Of a stretch of DNA of 64,000 nt, positions 55,247 to 62,937 are shown in pieces; within the stretch, counting starts at the first letter, position 1, and the number at the start of each line of letters is the position of its first letter. This DNA comes from Allorhodopirellula solitaria (lineage in GTDB: Bacteria > Planctomycetota > Planctomycetia > Pirellulales > Pirellulaceae): NCBI RefSeq assembly GCF_007859855.1, contig NZ_SJPK01000015.1, positions 1-64,000 of the forward strand. Reading direction: 5' to 3'. The notes under the pieces were generated by a model that was given only the letters and a program-made list of their open reading frames with translations, was not told the origin of the DNA and did not search any database. A program made the translations under genes and the position numbers.

Positions 55247-56767
55247 ATGAGCTATTACCTCGGAATCGACATCGGCACCAGCGGTACGAAGACACTCCTC
55301 ATCGATGAAGCGGGCAAGGTGCTCGCGGAATCCGACGCGACCTATCCGATGGCCCAGCCTCGCCCCGGCTGGACCGAGCAGGACCCTGAGGACTGGTGGA
55401 AGGCAACCATCAAAACCGTTCGGGCGGTGATGCGGCAATCCAAGGTCGATAAGGCCGATGTCAAGGCGATCGGATTGTCCGGACAAATGCATGGTTCGGT
55501 CTTTCTAGATGCCTCCGACGAAGTGATCCGGCCCGCCTTGTTGTGGAACGATCAACGAACCGCCGATCAGTGCGAAGCGATCACCTCCGCGGCCGGTTCA
55601 CGCGAGAAACTCATTGGCATGGTCGCCAATCCAGCGCTGACTGGATTCCAAGCACCCAAAATTCTGTGGTTGCGAGACAAAGAGAAACGCAACTTTGGAA
55701 AACTCGCAAAGGTCCTGCTGCCCAAAGACGATATTCGTCGGCGTCTGATCGGGGACTACGTAACCGAGGTCAGCGATGCGAGCGGTACCTTGTTACTCGA
55801 TGTGAAAGAGCGGGCTTGGTCGAGCAAACTGCTCAGCAAGTTGGACCTGGATTCCTCGCTGCTGCCGCGCGTGGTGGAATCCGAAGATGTCACCGGAACG
55901 CTGACCACGGCAGCGGCCAAATCGCTCGGGCTGACCACCGATTGCAAAGTTGTCGGCGGAGCTGGCGATTGTGCTGCTGGTGCGATCGGCAACGGCATCG
56001 TGAAAACCGGTCTGCTGAGCACCTCGATCGGAACGAGCGGTGTCATGTTCGTGCACAGTGACCAGCCCAATATTGACGCCGCCGGACGGCTACACACCTT
56101 CTGTCACGCTGTCCGAGGCAAATGGCACATGATGGGCGTGAACCTGACCAGCGGCGGATCGCTGCAGTGGTGGGTTGAGAATGTGCTGCAGGGTTTAGCG
56201 GGCGTACCCAAGAGTCGCTCCTTCGCTGCGGCCACCGAGGAAGCCGCCGGCGCTCCCGCCGGCAGCGGTGCCTTGCTGTTCCTGCCCTACCTCAATGGCG
56301 AGCGCACACCACATGCGGATCCTCGAGCCCGAGGTGCCTTTGTCGGCATGAACCTGACCCATGACCGGGCCGCGATGACACGCAGCGTGATGGAAGGGAT
56401 CACCTTCGCCCTGCGTGACAGCCTCGATATTATCGAGTCGCTCGGCGTTCCCGTTCGGCAGATCCGAGCTTCCGGAGGCGGTAGCAAGAACACGATGTGG
56501 CGACAGATGCAAGCCGATGTGTTTGGCAAAAAAATCACCACCCTGCGAGTCGAACAAGGCGCCGCTTACGGTGTCGCGCTGCTCGCGGCAGTCGGTGACG
56601 GCGCTCATCGCAATATCGCATCGGCCTGTGCTGCGACGATCGAAGTCGCCGACGAAACCAAGCCCGATGCGAAGTCGAAAGCGATTTACAACAAACTGTT
56701 CCCAGTCTATCGTGACCTCTACACTCGGCTGAGTGAACCGATGCACACGCTCGCTGATCTGCAGTAG
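55247..56767 (+). CDS. xylB: Xylulokinase (FGGY family)
   Basis: 506 residues. GIDIGTSGTKTLLIDEAG opens the first ATPase lobe. IGLSGQMHGSVFLD has the MHG motif typical of xylulokinase. The middle has GGAGDCAAGAIGNGIV, and the second lobe carries IRASGGGSKNTMWRQMQADV. The enzyme phosphorylates D-xylulose for entry to the pentose phosphate route. No isomerase gene (xylA) lies in the window. It precedes the DUF1080 protein by 72 bases. Confidence 0.94.
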   Translation: MSYYLGIDIGTSGTKTLLIDEAGKVLAESDATYPMAQPRPGWTEQDPEDWWKATIKTVRAVMRQSKVDKADVKAIGLSGQMHGSVFLDASDEVIRPALLWNDQRTADQCEAITSAAGSREKLIGMVANPALTGFQAPKILWLRDKEKRNFGKLAKVLLPKDDIRRRLIGDYVTEVSDASGTLLLDVKERAWSSKLLSKLDLDSSLLPRVVESEDVTGTLTTAAAKSLGLTTDCKVVGGAGDCAAGAIGNGIVKTGLLSTSIGTSGVMFVHSDQPNIDAAGRLHTFCHAVRGKWHMMGVNLTSGGSLQWWVENVLQGLAGVPKSRSFAAATEEAAGAPAGSGALLFLPYLNGERTPHADPRARGAFVGMNLTHDRAAMTRSVMEGITFALRDSLDIIESLGVPVRQIRASGGGSKNTMWRQMQADVFGKKITTLRVEQGAAYGVALLAAVGDGAHRNIASACAATIEVADETKPDAKSKAIYNKLFPVYRDLYTRLSEPMHTLADLQ

Positions 56768-56839
56768 CTCTCGCTCGGTGATCTGCCTGGTGTCCCACCT
56801 CCCCTCCCCCGCCTCCTATCCTTCCTCATATAGCCTCCC

Positions 56840-59800
56840 ATGCCGCTGAATTTGGGTGCCCTCGCGCGCACCGGATACTTGTGTTTTTGTTTGCTCGGCC
56901 TCTGCTCCGCTGCCCAATCCAACGCCGCTGCCCAACAGGCAGGGCCTGATAACGGCGGTGAATCGAGCTTCCAAATTTTGTTCGATGGTCAATCGCTCGA
57001 TGGCTGGCAAGGGCTGGACGGATTTTGGTCGGTCGTCGATGGCGCGATCCACGGTCAGACGACCAGCGATCATCCGACCAACGGCAACACTTTTCTGGTC
57101 TGGCAAGGAGGCGAAGTCGGAGACTTTGAGTTCCGCTGCAAAGTCCGGTTCGAAGGCAATAATTCAGGAGTGCAGTATCGCAGCGACATCGTCGACGCTG
57201 ACAAATTTGCCATGGCGGGTTATCAAGCCGACTTGCATCCCAGCCAAGAGTACTTCGGGATGATGTACGGCGAACGAACCCCGCGTGGGATCATCGCCAC
57301 CAGGGGGCAGAGAATTGTCGCCCAAGCCGATGGCACGACGCAGATCGTGAGCGAAGTCGGCAATGCGGATACTCTCGACGGCAGTAGCTGGAACGATCTT
57401 CGCATCATCGCGGTCGGTAATCGGTTGATTCATCAAGTCAATGGGATCACAACCGTCGATATCACCGACGAAAATCCCGCTGCGAAGTCATCGGGAAAGC
57501 TCGGTCTGCAGCTGCACGCCGGTCCGCCGGTGGAGGTCGAATTCCGTTCGCTGTTGCTGCGACCGCTCAGCGGCCCTGAGGCCATGTCGACGTTAAACGA
57601 GGCGGTCCAATCCTCCGCAGAGGCGGTAGCCCGCGCCGAAAAAGCCGCAGCAGCCGATGACGATAAATGGGTGACCGCGGAACCGATGCCTACCTGGATC
57701 TGGACTCCCAATCCGCAGCCGAAGCAAAAGGTGTGGTTTCGACGCAGCGTGGAAGTCGGCGGCAAGATCCAATCCGCACGCGTGTACGCGACCTGTGACA
57801 ACTCGCTGAAATTGTTCATCAATGGCGAGGAGGTCGGCAGTTCTAGCGATTGGAGAAAGCCTGTCGAGCAAGATGTCTCGAAGCTACTCCAATCAGGAAC
57901 CAACCTTATTGCGGCCGAGTGCCAGAACGAAACCGGTGTCGCCGCTTTCGTCTGCAAAATAATTATCCAACTCGAAGACGGCACAGAGCAATTGGTTCTC
58001 ACCAATGGCGATTGGAAGTTGAGTGAAGAGCCCGGCGAGAACTGGAACAAGGCTGCCGTCGTTGAGTCCCAATGGCAGTCGTCGCACGAGCTAGGGAAGC
58101 TTGGCAAAGATCCCTGGAAGATCCCCAACCACGCAATCGGCGCGGCGGGTGGCGCGGACCCGCTCAACGCGAAGAATGTGATCGTGCCGCCGGGTTTCGC
58201 AATCGAGCGAATCTATCGCATCCCCGAGAACCAAGGCAGTTGGGTTGCGATGGCTGTCGATCCCCAGGGCCGGATCTATGCCTGTGATCAAGGCGGGCAG
58301 GGACTATTCCGGATTACGATGCACGGAAACCAACAGCCCGATGTAGAGAAAGTTTCCGTCGGCGAACTGAGTGATCTATCCGGTGCCCAGGGCTTGGTTT
58401 GGGCATTTGACAGTTTGTGGTTTCACCGCAACGGCGGCAATCTGGTTCGCTTGACCGATACTGACGGCGACGATGCCCTCGATCATGCCGAAGTGATTCC
58501 CGGTGGCCGTAGCGGTGGCGAGCATGGCAATCACGCCGTGGTCGTGACCGAAGATTGCACCGGAATTTACATGGCCGGCGGCAACCATGCTCAGCTGGGT
58601 ACCCTCGCCGGGAGTAACGTACCGACGTGGTACGAAGGTCTGTTACTACCGCGGATGTGGGACTCCAACGGCCATGCGCGGGGTTTGATGGCGCCCGGTG
58701 GATGGGTCACTCGCCTCGATGTGAGCGAAAAAACTCAACGACTCGAGACGATCGGTTTTCGCAATGAATATGACTTGGCCCTGAATCGATTTGGGGACAT
58801 GTTTACTTTTGATGCGGACATGGAATGGGACATGGGCACCCCTTGGTACCGCCCCACTCGCATCTGTCACGTGGTCAGTGGCGCCGATTTTGGGTGGCGA
58901 AGTGGGAGCGGGAAATGGCCCGCGTACTATGAAGACAGCCTGCCGCCGGTCGTGGATATCGGTCCCGGTTCACCGACGGGCATGGTATCCGGTCAGGGCA
59001 CGCGGTTTCCCACACGGTACCAGGAGGCGGTGTTCGCCCTGGATTGGACCTTCGGCACGATCTATTCCATCGCTCTGCAGCCCAGCGGGTCGAGCTACGA
59101 GGGGACTGCGGAGCCGTTTGTCTATGGCACGCCACTGCCCGTCACGGATGCTGTCGTCGGTCTCGACGGAGCGTTGTATTTTGCCGTCGGCGGTCGGGGC
59201 ACCGAATCGGCTCTGTTCCGAGTGCACTACATCGGTGATGAGTCCACCGCGCCGCCCGCTGCCCCCGCACCAGAACACGCTGCCGCTCGCGCCGATCGGC
59301 ACAGGCTCGAAGCTTTCCATGGCGTCGAGGACGCCGCAGCGGTCGAGACGGCCTGGCCATTTTTATCCAGCCAAGATCGGTTTCTGCGAAATGCCGCCCG
59401 GATTGCGATCGAGAGCCAGGATGTCGAGACGTGGGCGGAGCGAGTGTTTCTCGCAGCGAACCCGCAGACCGCGATTACCGCTGCCGTCGCTCTGGCGCGG
59501 ATGGGCGAGGCAGCTCACGCGTCCCCGCTGATCGATCATCTTCTCAACCTCCCCATCGGCGACCTTCCCGAGGGCCAACAGCTCGGTGCCCTCCGCGCGA
59601 TGGCGTTGGTGTTCACCCAACTCCAAGAACCGGACACCGCACAACGCCGGCAATTGTTAAACAAGTTGGAACCGATGCTGCCCAGCGAGTTTGACAACGT
59701 GAACGTGGAACTGATCCGCTTGCTGACCTATTTGAGAAGCACCCAAGTAGCGGCCAAAGCGATGGCATTGATCGAACACCGCCCGGCCCCTGAGTATCCG

Positions 59801-60628
59801 GATTGGTCAACGCTCGCATCACGCAACAGCCGATACGGAGGCGGCGTGCAAAGAATGCTCGACAACCCGCCGCCCTCACGCGAGATTCACTATGCATTCA
59901 TGCTCCGTAATCTGCGCCAGGGCTGGACGCTCCCGCTTCGCCGCACGTACTTTCGGTTTCTCAATGATGCCGCTCAAACCTCCGGCGGTTCGAGCTTCCC
60001 CGGGTACCTCACCCGTATTCGAGACGAAGCTCTTGCTGCCTGCACTGACGAACAAAGAAAGGCATTGGAGGACATCACGGGTGAGGACTTCAATCCGGTT
60101 CCCGATTTCGATATCGCTCCGATCCAAGGACCGGGCCGAACATGGGATGTCGCCTCGGCGGGAGCCGCTGCCGCTCGAGGGAAACCCAATTTTGAGAGGG
60201 GACGCTCGCTGTACTTCAGTGCCAAGTGCGCATCCTGTCACCGCTTCGCCGGCCTCGGCGGAAACATCGGCCCCGATCTGACGAGCATCCCGAACAAGTT
60301 TGATCGGAAGTACGTGGTTGAGGCGATCGTCGATCCGAGCAAGGTGATCTCTGATCAATATGGCTCATCGAATGTCCTGCTTGCTGACGGCAACCTGCTG
60401 ACCGGATTGGTGATCGAGCATGCCGGCGGTGGGCTGACAGTCTATCCCCCTCAGCCGGATGCCAAAGCAATCGAGGTCGCAGCCGATGATGTCGAGGAGG
60501 TCATCGCCTCGCCAGTCTCACAGATGCCGACGGAGTTGCTCGATGATCTCAACGCGGAAGAGGTTCGCGATCTTATCGCATACCTCTTATCGGGCGGAGA
60601 CGCCAACGACAAACGCTACCGCCAATAG
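56840..60628 (+). CDS. Large exported protein: DUF1080 + galactose-binding-like + propeller + HEAT + cytochrome c
   Basis: 1262 residues with a signal peptide (TGYLCFCLLGLCSAAQSNAA). Residues about 40-245 are a DUF1080 (3-keto-disaccharide hydrolase type) domain with FDGQSLDGWQGLDGFWSVVD. A galactose-binding-like sandwich (about 285-400) follows. The Pirellula-type propeller (about 440-805) has DPQGRIYACDQGGQGLFR and DTDGDDALD. HEAT-like repeats fill 815-1090. The C-terminal domain has haem motif CASCH (1130-1134) and GPDLTSIPNKFDRKYVVEAI. All parts of a periplasmic sugar-oxidising unit are thus in one chain. The acceptor and the sugar are unknown. Confidence 0.9.
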   Translation: MPLNLGALARTGYLCFCLLGLCSAAQSNAAAQQAGPDNGGESSFQILFDGQSLDGWQGLDGFWSVVDGAIHGQTTSDHPTNGNTFLVWQGGEVGDFEFRCKVRFEGNNSGVQYRSDIVDADKFAMAGYQADLHPSQEYFGMMYGERTPRGIIATRGQRIVAQADGTTQIVSEVGNADTLDGSSWNDLRIIAVGNRLIHQVNGITTVDITDENPAAKSSGKLGLQLHAGPPVEVEFRSLLLRPLSGPEAMSTLNEAVQSSAEAVARAEKAAAADDDKWVTAEPMPTWIWTPNPQPKQKVWFRRSVEVGGKIQSARVYATCDNSLKLFINGEEVGSSSDWRKPVEQDVSKLLQSGTNLIAAECQNETGVAAFVCKIIIQLEDGTEQLVLTNGDWKLSEEPGENWNKAAVVESQWQSSHELGKLGKDPWKIPNHAIGAAGGADPLNAKNVIVPPGFAIERIYRIPENQGSWVAMAVDPQGRIYACDQGGQGLFRITMHGNQQPDVEKVSVGELSDLSGAQGLVWAFDSLWFHRNGGNLVRLTDTDGDDALDHAEVIPGGRSGGEHGNHAVVVTEDCTGIYMAGGNHAQLGTLAGSNVPTWYEGLLLPRMWDSNGHARGLMAPGGWVTRLDVSEKTQRLETIGFRNEYDLALNRFGDMFTFDADMEWDMGTPWYRPTRICHVVSGADFGWRSGSGKWPAYYEDSLPPVVDIGPGSPTGMVSGQGTRFPTRYQEAVFALDWTFGTIYSIALQPSGSSYEGTAEPFVYGTPLPVTDAVVGLDGALYFAVGGRGTESALFRVHYIGDESTAPPAAPAPEHAAARADRHRLEAFHGVEDAAAVETAWPFLSSQDRFLRNAARIAIESQDVETWAERVFLAANPQTAITAAVALARMGEAAHASPLIDHLLNLPIGDLPEGQQLGALRAMALVFTQLQEPDTAQRRQLLNKLEPMLPSEFDNVNVELIRLLTYLRSTQVAAKAMALIEHRPAPEYPDWSTLASRNSRYGGGVQRMLDNPPPSREIHYAFMLRNLRQGWTLPLRRTYFRFLNDAAQTSGGSSFPGYLTRIRDEALAACTDEQRKALEDITGEDFNPVPDFDIAPIQGPGRTWDVASAGAAAARGKPNFERGRSLYFSAKCASCHRFAGLGGNIGPDLTSIPNKFDRKYVVEAIVDPSKVISDQYGSSNVLLADGNLLTGLVIEHAGGGLTVYPPQPDAKAIEVAADDVEEVIASPVSQMPTELLDDLNAEEVRDLIAYLLSGGDANDKRYRQ

Positions 60629-60703
60629 GCGGCCAGCGGGCGGTCGCTTGAATCGACGCCGGGGGCCACAATGTCGGACCGAGTGCCGCGAATGCACCAC
60701 GTA

Positions 60704-60748
60704 CCGCCGCCCACCCGGCCGCCATCCACCCAGCCGCCATCCACCCGG
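60704..60748 (+). repeat. Tandem array, three 15-bp units
   Basis: Units of CCGCCATCCACCCGG type at 60704, 60719 and 60734, with small differences, followed by a partial fourth. Confidence 0.9.
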
Positions 60749-60855
60749 CCGCTGCGAAGCGGGGGAGTATTAAGCATCGCGTGATCAATGAGTGGCGGAT
60801 TTTGCGAGATCTTTTCTGTCGTAGACGAGGCAACGAGCTGTAGCTCTCCCACAAC

Positions 60856-61045
60856 TTTTCCTACGCCGAAGGCGTTGAAGGAAAAAGCCGGTGGTTTGAG
60901 CGTAAGCGAACACCACCGGACAGGTCACCAAACGCAAACGCCAACCCCGAATGGGGTGGAAGATCAGTCACGACGGGATCTGCGACCCACTTCGGGGTCG
61001 ACGTTCCACGGCCAACGAACCACCGTAGGTCACGCAGCGTAACCT
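60856..61045. repeat. Second palindromic repeat family, complete copy
   Basis: In order: hairpin TTTTCCTACGCCGAAGGCGT plus return arm (60856-60885), hairpin CCGGTGGT...ACCACCGG (60888-60919), palindrome ACCCCGAATGGGGT, and palindrome GACCCACTTCGGGGTC. The same blocks occur at 39098-39126 and 39803-39980. Possible role as RNA structure or repeat spread with the MITE-like elements is unknown. Confidence 0.82.
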
Positions 61046-61102
61046 CAGCGTTTCTGGCTGTCCCGGATCTCTCCATCTGTTAACGAAAGTCTGTCTCGTT
61101 TA

Positions 61103-61423
61103 GGGTTCATCCGACGGAAGCGTGCGCAGAGCACCGCGGAAGGTTTTTTTTTGAGGCATGGCTCTAGATCCAATGATCGTTCAAAAATGCGTCCCTGACG
61201 AACAAACGCTCGCCAGGGAGCGACAACACCATTGGCGTACCGCTTTTGCAGGGAAACGCTGGCGACCGAGATATCCCTTGCCAAGCCCGCACCTCTGCAG
61301 AGCTCGGCTCCGTTTCTCCCGGAAGTGCCAGTCTAACATTGATAATCACATCCCACAAATCAATCCTTCGATACTGGAGCCATGCCTTGAAAACCTCGGC
61401 CGCACGCTGCCGTCGGATGAGCC
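61103..61423. mobile_element. MITE-like inverted-repeat element, copy D, with 7-bp target duplication
   Basis: About 321 bases, in the opposite orientation to copies B and C. Its left end starts GGGTTCATCCGACGGAAGCG and the right end closes with CCGTCGGATGAGCC. TCGTTTA flanks it on both sides (61096-61102 and 61424-61430), a clear target-site duplication of 7 bases (8 if the shared C is counted). The right copy of TCGTTTA overlaps the NfeD stop codon, so the element inserted exactly at the end of that gene. No transposase is encoded. Confidence 0.9.
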
Positions 61424-61427
61424 TCGT

Positions 61428-62936
61428 TTAGGTAACCCGCACGACGACTCGAGAGCCTTGCTTGGCGATTACTCGCACGGGTTCTCCGACGTCGATATAG
61501 TCGCCCTCGCTGACCACATCGACCAGCATGTCGTCGACCTCGACGCGTCCCCCCGGTCGCAGCGGTGAGACCGTCGTGCCGGTTTGCCCAATCTCCACAC
61601 GCTGCCAAGTCGGTGCGGACTCGTCAATCACCGCACTCTCAGGGGAAATTTCCGCTTGCAAGGTCAATCGACTCAGTCCAGGAATACTCCCCATGTAGCT
61701 GGTTAGAAAGACGACGGCAAAGAGGAATCCCAGAAACGCACCGAGCACGATTACGAGATCATTCCCCAATCCGGTCCAGTCGATTTGGCCGCTCGGCATG
61801 GTCAGGCGCCCTGATGCCATCACGAGTGATCCGGCCGTCAGGGCGAGGCCTAAAATTCCAGCGATGCCGAAACCAGGAATCACAAAGATCTCGCAGGCGA
61901 TGCAGAGCAGACCGATTGCAAAGAGCAATACCTCCAGCCATCCGGAGGTACCGCCCAAGAAACGGCTCCAAAAGAACAGCCCGAAACAGAGCAGGCTGAC
62001 CAGACCGCCTGCACCCAACCCAGGGGCACTGAACTCGACCGCCAACGCGACCAGACCGGCGAGCACCAATAGGAACGTGAAGAATTTCATGTTCAGTATG
62101 AACACCAACGTATCGACCCAGCTTCGCTGCACCTCAGGTATGGGGGACTGCACGTTGAGTACACGAGCCAGATCATCTTTGCCGGAAACGAGCTGGTCGG
62201 CGACACCGAGCTCGACGGCGCGGCGACCGTTGGCGATAAAGAACATATCCTTTCCCGCCTCGCGAATGGGCTTGCCGATCTCCCAGTCGTCAGCGTCCTT
62301 CATCGCTGCGATTTCTTTGTCCGAAAGGAACCGGGTCTCGCCCGTATCCGTGTTCGTTGCACGGAAAACGACCATATCCTTGTCAGTCATCTTTTCAGCC
62401 AGCGCGATCGGGCGTCCGGTCGCCGCGGCGGTATCACGAGCCCGTTGAGCGAGCACGCTGCGGCTCTTGGCTTGGGTGTAGCGATACGCACCATCCTCTC
62501 CCATGACAATCTCTCCCGCATCGCCGATCCGCGCGTCGGGTTTCATCAGGATCGTGTCCATGGACAACGATAGCAGGGCCGCGCCGCTGATCGCGTCTTT
62601 GCCGATATAGGCTACCGTCTCCACCTGGTCGGCATCCTGCACCATATCCATCAGTTCCAGGGTGACCATGGTGAAACCACCGGGCGAGTGGATATCGAAA
62701 ATAATCACATCAACCCCCGACTCGATCGCCGCCTCGAACTTCCGCTTCAACAGCGCGCCACTGAGTGGGTTGATATCTTCTTTCAGCGGGAGAATGACAG
62801 CGGTACGCCGAGTCGGGGCAGAGGCCGCATCTCCTTGCTGAGTTTCAACTTCCGCTTGCGTCGAACCTGGCATCGTGCAGATCAACAGGAACAGTGCCAT
62901 CAGGACTGACTGCAATCGGAAATTTGAATTCAACAT
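61428..62936 (-). CDS. NfeD-type membrane-bound serine protease (ClpP class)
   Basis: 502 residues from the ATG at 62936, preceded by GAAGGGCGTGAG. A signal peptide is followed by a ClpP-like domain (about 25-245) with VDVIIFDIHSPGGFTMVTLE, and the catalytic Ser is expected in KDAISGAALLSLSMD. Four or five helices (about 275-425) come next, then a C-terminal OB-fold of NfeD type with LRPGGRVEVDDMLVDVVSEG. Such proteins with a nearby stomatin handle membrane quality control; no stomatin gene is seen here. The start is one base after the TrkH stop, so the two are coupled. Confidence 0.92.
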   Translation of the reverse strand: MLNSNFRLQSVLMALFLLICTMPGSTQAEVETQQGDAASAPTRRTAVILPLKEDINPLSGALLKRKFEAAIESGVDVIIFDIHSPGGFTMVTLELMDMVQDADQVETVAYIGKDAISGAALLSLSMDTILMKPDARIGDAGEIVMGEDGAYRYTQAKSRSVLAQRARDTAAATGRPIALAEKMTDKDMVVFRATNTDTGETRFLSDKEIAAMKDADDWEIGKPIREAGKDMFFIANGRRAVELGVADQLVSGKDDLARVLNVQSPIPEVQRSWVDTLVFILNMKFFTFLLVLAGLVALAVEFSAPGLGAGGLVSLLCFGLFFWSRFLGGTSGWLEVLLFAIGLLCIACEIFVIPGFGIAGILGLALTAGSLVMASGRLTMPSGQIDWTGLGNDLVIVLGAFLGFLFAVVFLTSYMGSIPGLSRLTLQAEISPESAVIDESAPTWQRVEIGQTGTTVSPLRPGGRVEVDDMLVDVVSEGDYIDVGEPVRVIAKQGSRVVVRVT

Positions 62937-62937
62937 C

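Larger units (their letters stand above)
60629..61427. other. Repeat-filled intergenic region
   Basis: About 800 bases between convergent genes. It holds a three-unit 15-bp array (60704-60748), the complete second repeat family (60856-61045) and MITE-like copy D (61103-61423) with its target duplication. No real gene is seen. Confidence 0.8.
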
